A stretch of DNA of 6,535 nt. Source: Planctomycetota bacterium. Lineage in GTDB: Bacteria > Planctomycetota > J058 > J103. This document shows positions 6,036 through 6,535 of the stretch, piece by piece. Below the pieces are notes generated by a model, which saw only the letters and a program-made list of their open reading frames with translations, had not been told where the DNA came from and made no database searches. The position numbers and the translations under genes were made by a program. The DNA lies in the NCBI GenBank assembly GCA_003694875.1, contig RFJN01000081.1:1-6535 (forward strand), written 5' to 3'. Numbering within the stretch: the first letter of the stretch is position 1; the number at the start of each line of letters is the position of its first letter.

Positions 6036-6535
6036 GTGCCCCCAGGCCCACCCGTCGCGCTGCCGCTGCGCTGCCCGCGCTGCGGGCGCACCCACCGCAC
6101 ACCCGCCTCCGAGGTCGGGGCGACGGCGTGTGCGGACTGCGGTTTCCTGCCGCCACGCACCGCCGGCGACGCACCGGTACTGCTGCCCGAACGCGACAGC
6201 GAGGCCTCGCCGTACTACCTCGACCCGGCCACGCGCGACGCCTACCTCGCGCTGCACTATCCCGACAGCGATCCGCTCGCGCCGCTTCTCGGCGAGCGCA
6301 CCCCGCCGCTCGACGAACGCTACCCCTTTGCGGTGCGTTCGCTGTGGCGGGGTGAAGCGCCGGGCGTGGGGCTCGATGTGGGCTGCGCGTGCGGACGCAG
6401 CACGCTCGCACTCGCGGCCGACCTCGGCGCGGCGATCGGTATCGACCGCTCGCCGGTGCTCGTGGATGCGGGGCGTGCGGCGTGGCGCCGCGGCGAGGCG
6501 CACTACGAGGTCGTGCTCGAGGGCGAGATCACCGC
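6036..6535 (+). CDS. Zinc-ribbon SAM methyltransferase, ovothiol-type-like (partial)
   Basis: The first 166 residues of a protein that runs off the right edge, starting at GTG 6036. Residues 11-52 look like a Trm112-type zinc ribbon: CPRC at 13-16 and CADC at 32-35 supply four Cys, followed by PVLLPE. Residues 60-104 contain YYLDPATRDAYLALHY and RYPFAVRSLW. A Rossmann SAM-binding start follows, GLDVGCACGRSTLALA (112-127), with the acidic end of strand 2 in IGIDRS (134-139). The run from the LALHY region through FAVR, LDVGCA.GRS, GIDRS and a later Y...LEGEI resembles the methyltransferase domain associated with OvoA, which N-methylates 4-mercaptohistidine in ovothiol synthesis. That resemblance is from memory, and no OvoA sulfoxide synthase is in the window. 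The methyltransferase call is strong; the substrate is a hypothesis. It is transcribed divergently from the importer. Confidence 0.75.
   Translation, partial: MPPGPPVALPLRCPRCGRTHRTPASEVGATACADCGFLPPRTAGDAPVLLPERDSEASPYYLDPATRDAYLALHYPDSDPLAPLLGERTPPLDERYPFAVRSLWRGEAPGVGLDVGCACGRSTLALAADLGAAIGIDRSPVLVDAGRAAWRRGEAHYEVVLEGEIT

Noticed and set aside
4815..6503. A very long open frame on the minus strand across the binding protein and permease
   Set aside because: Its translation is Arg/Ala/Gly-rich with no domain, and it covers two clearly real genes in another frame. Long empty frames are normal at this GC content.

Overview
This is a very GC-rich window. One hand-counted 60-base line inside the transporter (4561-4620) is 44/60 G+C, and GTG starts and Arg/Ala-rich proteins are common. 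Two genes carry PEP-CTERM-type C-terminal sorting tails, and the solute-binding protein is a lipoprotein. Together these suggest a high-GC Gram-negative bacterium with an exosortase system. I cannot name the phylum; a proteobacterial, desulfobacterial or myxobacterial-type lineage would fit.

Layout from left to right: (1) 73-1254 on the plus strand, a class I SAM-dependent DNA methyltransferase-like protein with FSGSG and SPPY motifs. (2) 1255-1600, a gap between convergent genes that holds only short hairpins. (3) 1601-2449 on the minus strand, a secreted LamG-like protein with a signal peptide and a PEP-CTERM tail, preceded by a plausible sigma70-type promoter at 2513-2541. (4) 2728-3429 on the minus strand, a second, unrelated secreted protein with a variant (AEP) PEP-CTERM tail and an unresolved start codon. 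(5) 3503-5902 on the minus strand, a compact three-gene polar amino acid ABC importer operon: lipoprotein binding protein, then permease, then ATPase. The reading frames overlap by 8 and 4 bases. (6) 5903-6035, a divergent intergenic region. (7) 6036 to the right edge on the plus strand, the N-terminal part of a zinc-ribbon plus SAM methyltransferase protein that resembles the ovothiol-type (4-mercaptohistidine) methyltransferase family.

The three transporter genes clearly work together: the binding protein captures an amino acid in the periplasm, the permease (probably a homodimer) carries it across the inner membrane, and the ATPase powers this. The two PEP-CTERM proteins should be exported by Sec and processed by an exosortase encoded elsewhere. 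Nothing here links them functionally to the importer except orientation. The two methyltransferases flank the block and look unrelated to it.

I see no tRNA, rRNA, CRISPR array, insertion sequence or phage gene. I did not find a convincing new multi-gene system. The most unusual local points are a good Shine-Dalgarno placed before an ATC codon in the second PEP-CTERM gene, the Asp at +2 of the lipoprotein binding protein, and the zinc-ribbon/ovothiol-like methyltransferase cut by the right edge.
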